Assembly (NCBI GenBank): GCA_937900975.1
Contig: CALCPC010000589.1
Span: 1-6,010, forward strand
DNA: 6,010 bases
DNA from: an uncultured Paracoccaceae bacterium
Lineage (GTDB): Bacteria > Pseudomonadota > Alphaproteobacteria > Rhodobacterales > Rhodobacteraceae
Reading direction: 5' to 3'
Shown: piece after piece, positions 5,131-6,010 of the stretch
How positions within the stretch are numbered: the stretch's first letter is position 1
Layout of the letters: every line of letters begins with the position of its first letter
The notes under the pieces: model-generated
Told to the model about the DNA's origin: nothing
Seen by the model: the letters and a program-made list of their open reading frames with translations, nothing else
The model's database searches: none
Made by a program: the position numbers and the translations under genes

Positions 5131-6010
5131 TCAGCCGATGGCCGCGCGGTGCTGGGCGATAAACGCCGCCACACGCGGTTGGATTTGCTCCCGCCAACGG
5201 GATCCGTTGAAGACGCCGTAATGGCCCACTTTCTCCTGAACATAGCCGGATTTCATCGCCGTCGGCAGGTTCGGCACAAGATCCAGAACCGCGGTGGTTT
5301 GACCAAGCCCGGTGATGTCGTCCTTTTCGCCCTCGATCGCCAGCACAGCGATATCGTCAATCGCCGAAGGCTCTATCAGCCGGTTGCGGTGGCGATAGGC
5401 GCCGGTGGCCAGAAGCCGCTTTTGGAAAACACGTTCAATCGTTTGGAGATAAAACTCCGCCGTCAAATCCATCACCGCCATGTACTCATCATAGAACCGG
5501 CGATGCGCCGCGGCACTGTCGCCGTCGCCCCGCACCAGGTTGCGGAACTGGCGGACATGCGCGTCGCGGTGGCGGTCCATATTCATCGACATAAACCCGG
5601 CGAGCTGCAAGAACCCTGGGTAGACGCGGCGGAGAAACCCCTTGTTGGGCCAGGGCACGCGGACGACGACATTGGTCTCAAACCATGACAGCGGGCGGCT
5701 GGTGGCAAGCTCATTGGGTTGTTTGGGGTTGCAGGCTGTGTCGATGGGGGACCCCATAAGTGTGATGGAGGCGGGCCGCGCCGGATCCTGATCCATCGCC
5801 ATAAGGCTGGCCGCGACCATCATCGGCACCCCAGGCTGGCAAACCGCCATCACCGCCGGACGCTCACCCCCCTGGCCGAGGAACTGGCAAAATTCGATCA
5901 TGTAGTCGGCATAATCGTCGAGATCGAAGGCGCCGCTGATCAGCGGCACATCGCGGGCATCCGCCCAATCCGTGGTGTAGCCATCGTGCTTGGGCGGCCT
6001 CGCCTGCGCC
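5131..6010 (-). CDS. phaZ: Intracellular polyhydroxyalkanoate depolymerase, N-terminus cut by window edge
   Basis: Hydrolyses stored PHA/PHB in the cytoplasm, freeing hydroxyacids when carbon is scarce. The 292 residues present match the intracellular PhaZ family in order: TTDWADARDVP, FDLDDYADYMIEF, AVCQPGVPMM, TLMGSPIDT, NELAT, VYPGFLQLAGFMSMNMDRH, LVRGDGDSAAAHRRFYDEY, AEFYLQTIERVFQ, IEGEKDDITG and VGHYGVFNGSRW. The nucleophile is Cys57 of this fragment (codon 5839-5841), with Asp230 and His263. These spacings agree to within one residue with the Cys183/Asp355/His388 triad I recall for Ralstonia PhaZ1, and imply about 125 missing N-terminal residues. The frame stays open to the right edge, so the true start lies outside; internal GTG or ATG codons near 5949 should not be taken as the start. 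A phaC synthase gene beyond the right edge is common in related genomes, but cannot be seen here. Confidence 0.95.
   Translation of the reverse strand, partial: AQARPPKHDGYTTDWADARDVPLISGAFDLDDYADYMIEFCQFLGQGGERPAVMAVCQPGVPMMVAASLMAMDQDPARPASITLMGSPIDTACNPKQPNELATSRPLSWFETNVVVRVPWPNKGFLRRVYPGFLQLAGFMSMNMDRHRDAHVRQFRNLVRGDGDSAAAHRRFYDEYMAVMDLTAEFYLQTIERVFQKRLLATGAYRHRNRLIEPSAIDDIAVLAIEGEKDDITGLGQTTAVLDLVPNLPTAMKSGYVQEKVGHYGVFNGSRWREQIQPRVAAFIAQHRAAIG

Noticed and set aside
4993..5688. Plus-strand open frame of 231 codons
   Set aside because: Antisense to phaZ and the start of the metallopeptidase, both of which have complete conserved motifs; composition is that of a shadow.
5131..6010. Cys instead of Ser as depolymerase nucleophile
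   Set aside because: Looks unusual for an alpha/beta hydrolase, but is the known state for intracellular PhaZ enzymes of this family.

Overview
The window is GC-rich and densely coding, and looks like chromosomal DNA of an alphaproteobacterium, most likely Rhodobacteraceae/Rhodobacterales. This rests on a small arginine-rich protein resembling DUF6525 (a family I associate with Rhodobacteraceae), an N-terminally anchored SH3b protein of the type common there, an intracellular PHA depolymerase, and GTG/TTG start codons with strong Shine-Dalgarno sites. The assignment comes from family recognition by eye, not from a database search.

Layout, left to right. (1) 1-1759, minus strand: a small DUF6525-like gene followed 12 nt later by a family-5 (peptide/nickel type) ABC transporter solute-binding protein whose last residues run off the left edge. 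(2) 1760-1901: a short gap with two adjacent stem-loops. (3) 1902-2828 (possibly to 2948), minus: 2-keto-3-deoxygluconate kinase (kdgK). (4) About 380 nt without a credible gene, holding two short hairpins, an alternating CG palindrome, a repeated 11-mer and a FadR-like half-conserved operator. (5) 3211-3876, minus: a GntR-family regulator with an FCD ligand-binding domain, starting with TTG. (6) 3948-4427, plus: a membrane-anchored SH3b protein, divergent from the regulator and with a visible promoter candidate. (7) 4432-5121, minus: a YgjP-type zinc metallopeptidase, convergent with the SH3b gene with only 4 nt between stop codons. (8) 5131 to the right edge, minus: a Cys-type intracellular polyhydroxyalkanoate depolymerase (phaZ) lacking its N-terminus, ending 9 nt before the metallopeptidase start.

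How the genes may work together. The GntR/FCD regulator and kdgK are neighbours on one strand, which fits local control of sugar-acid (KDG, hexuronate or gluconate) catabolism, but no dehydratase or aldolase of that pathway is in view. The solute-binding protein and DUF6525 gene look co-transcribed; the permease and ATPase genes expected beyond the left edge are not visible. phaZ mobilises stored polyester, and the short spacing suggests it is co-transcribed with the YgjP-type gene. I see no mobile element, CRISPR array, tRNA, rRNA or defence cluster, and no convincing undescribed system. The items worth following up are regulatory structures, unusual start sites and a variant metal site in the regulator.
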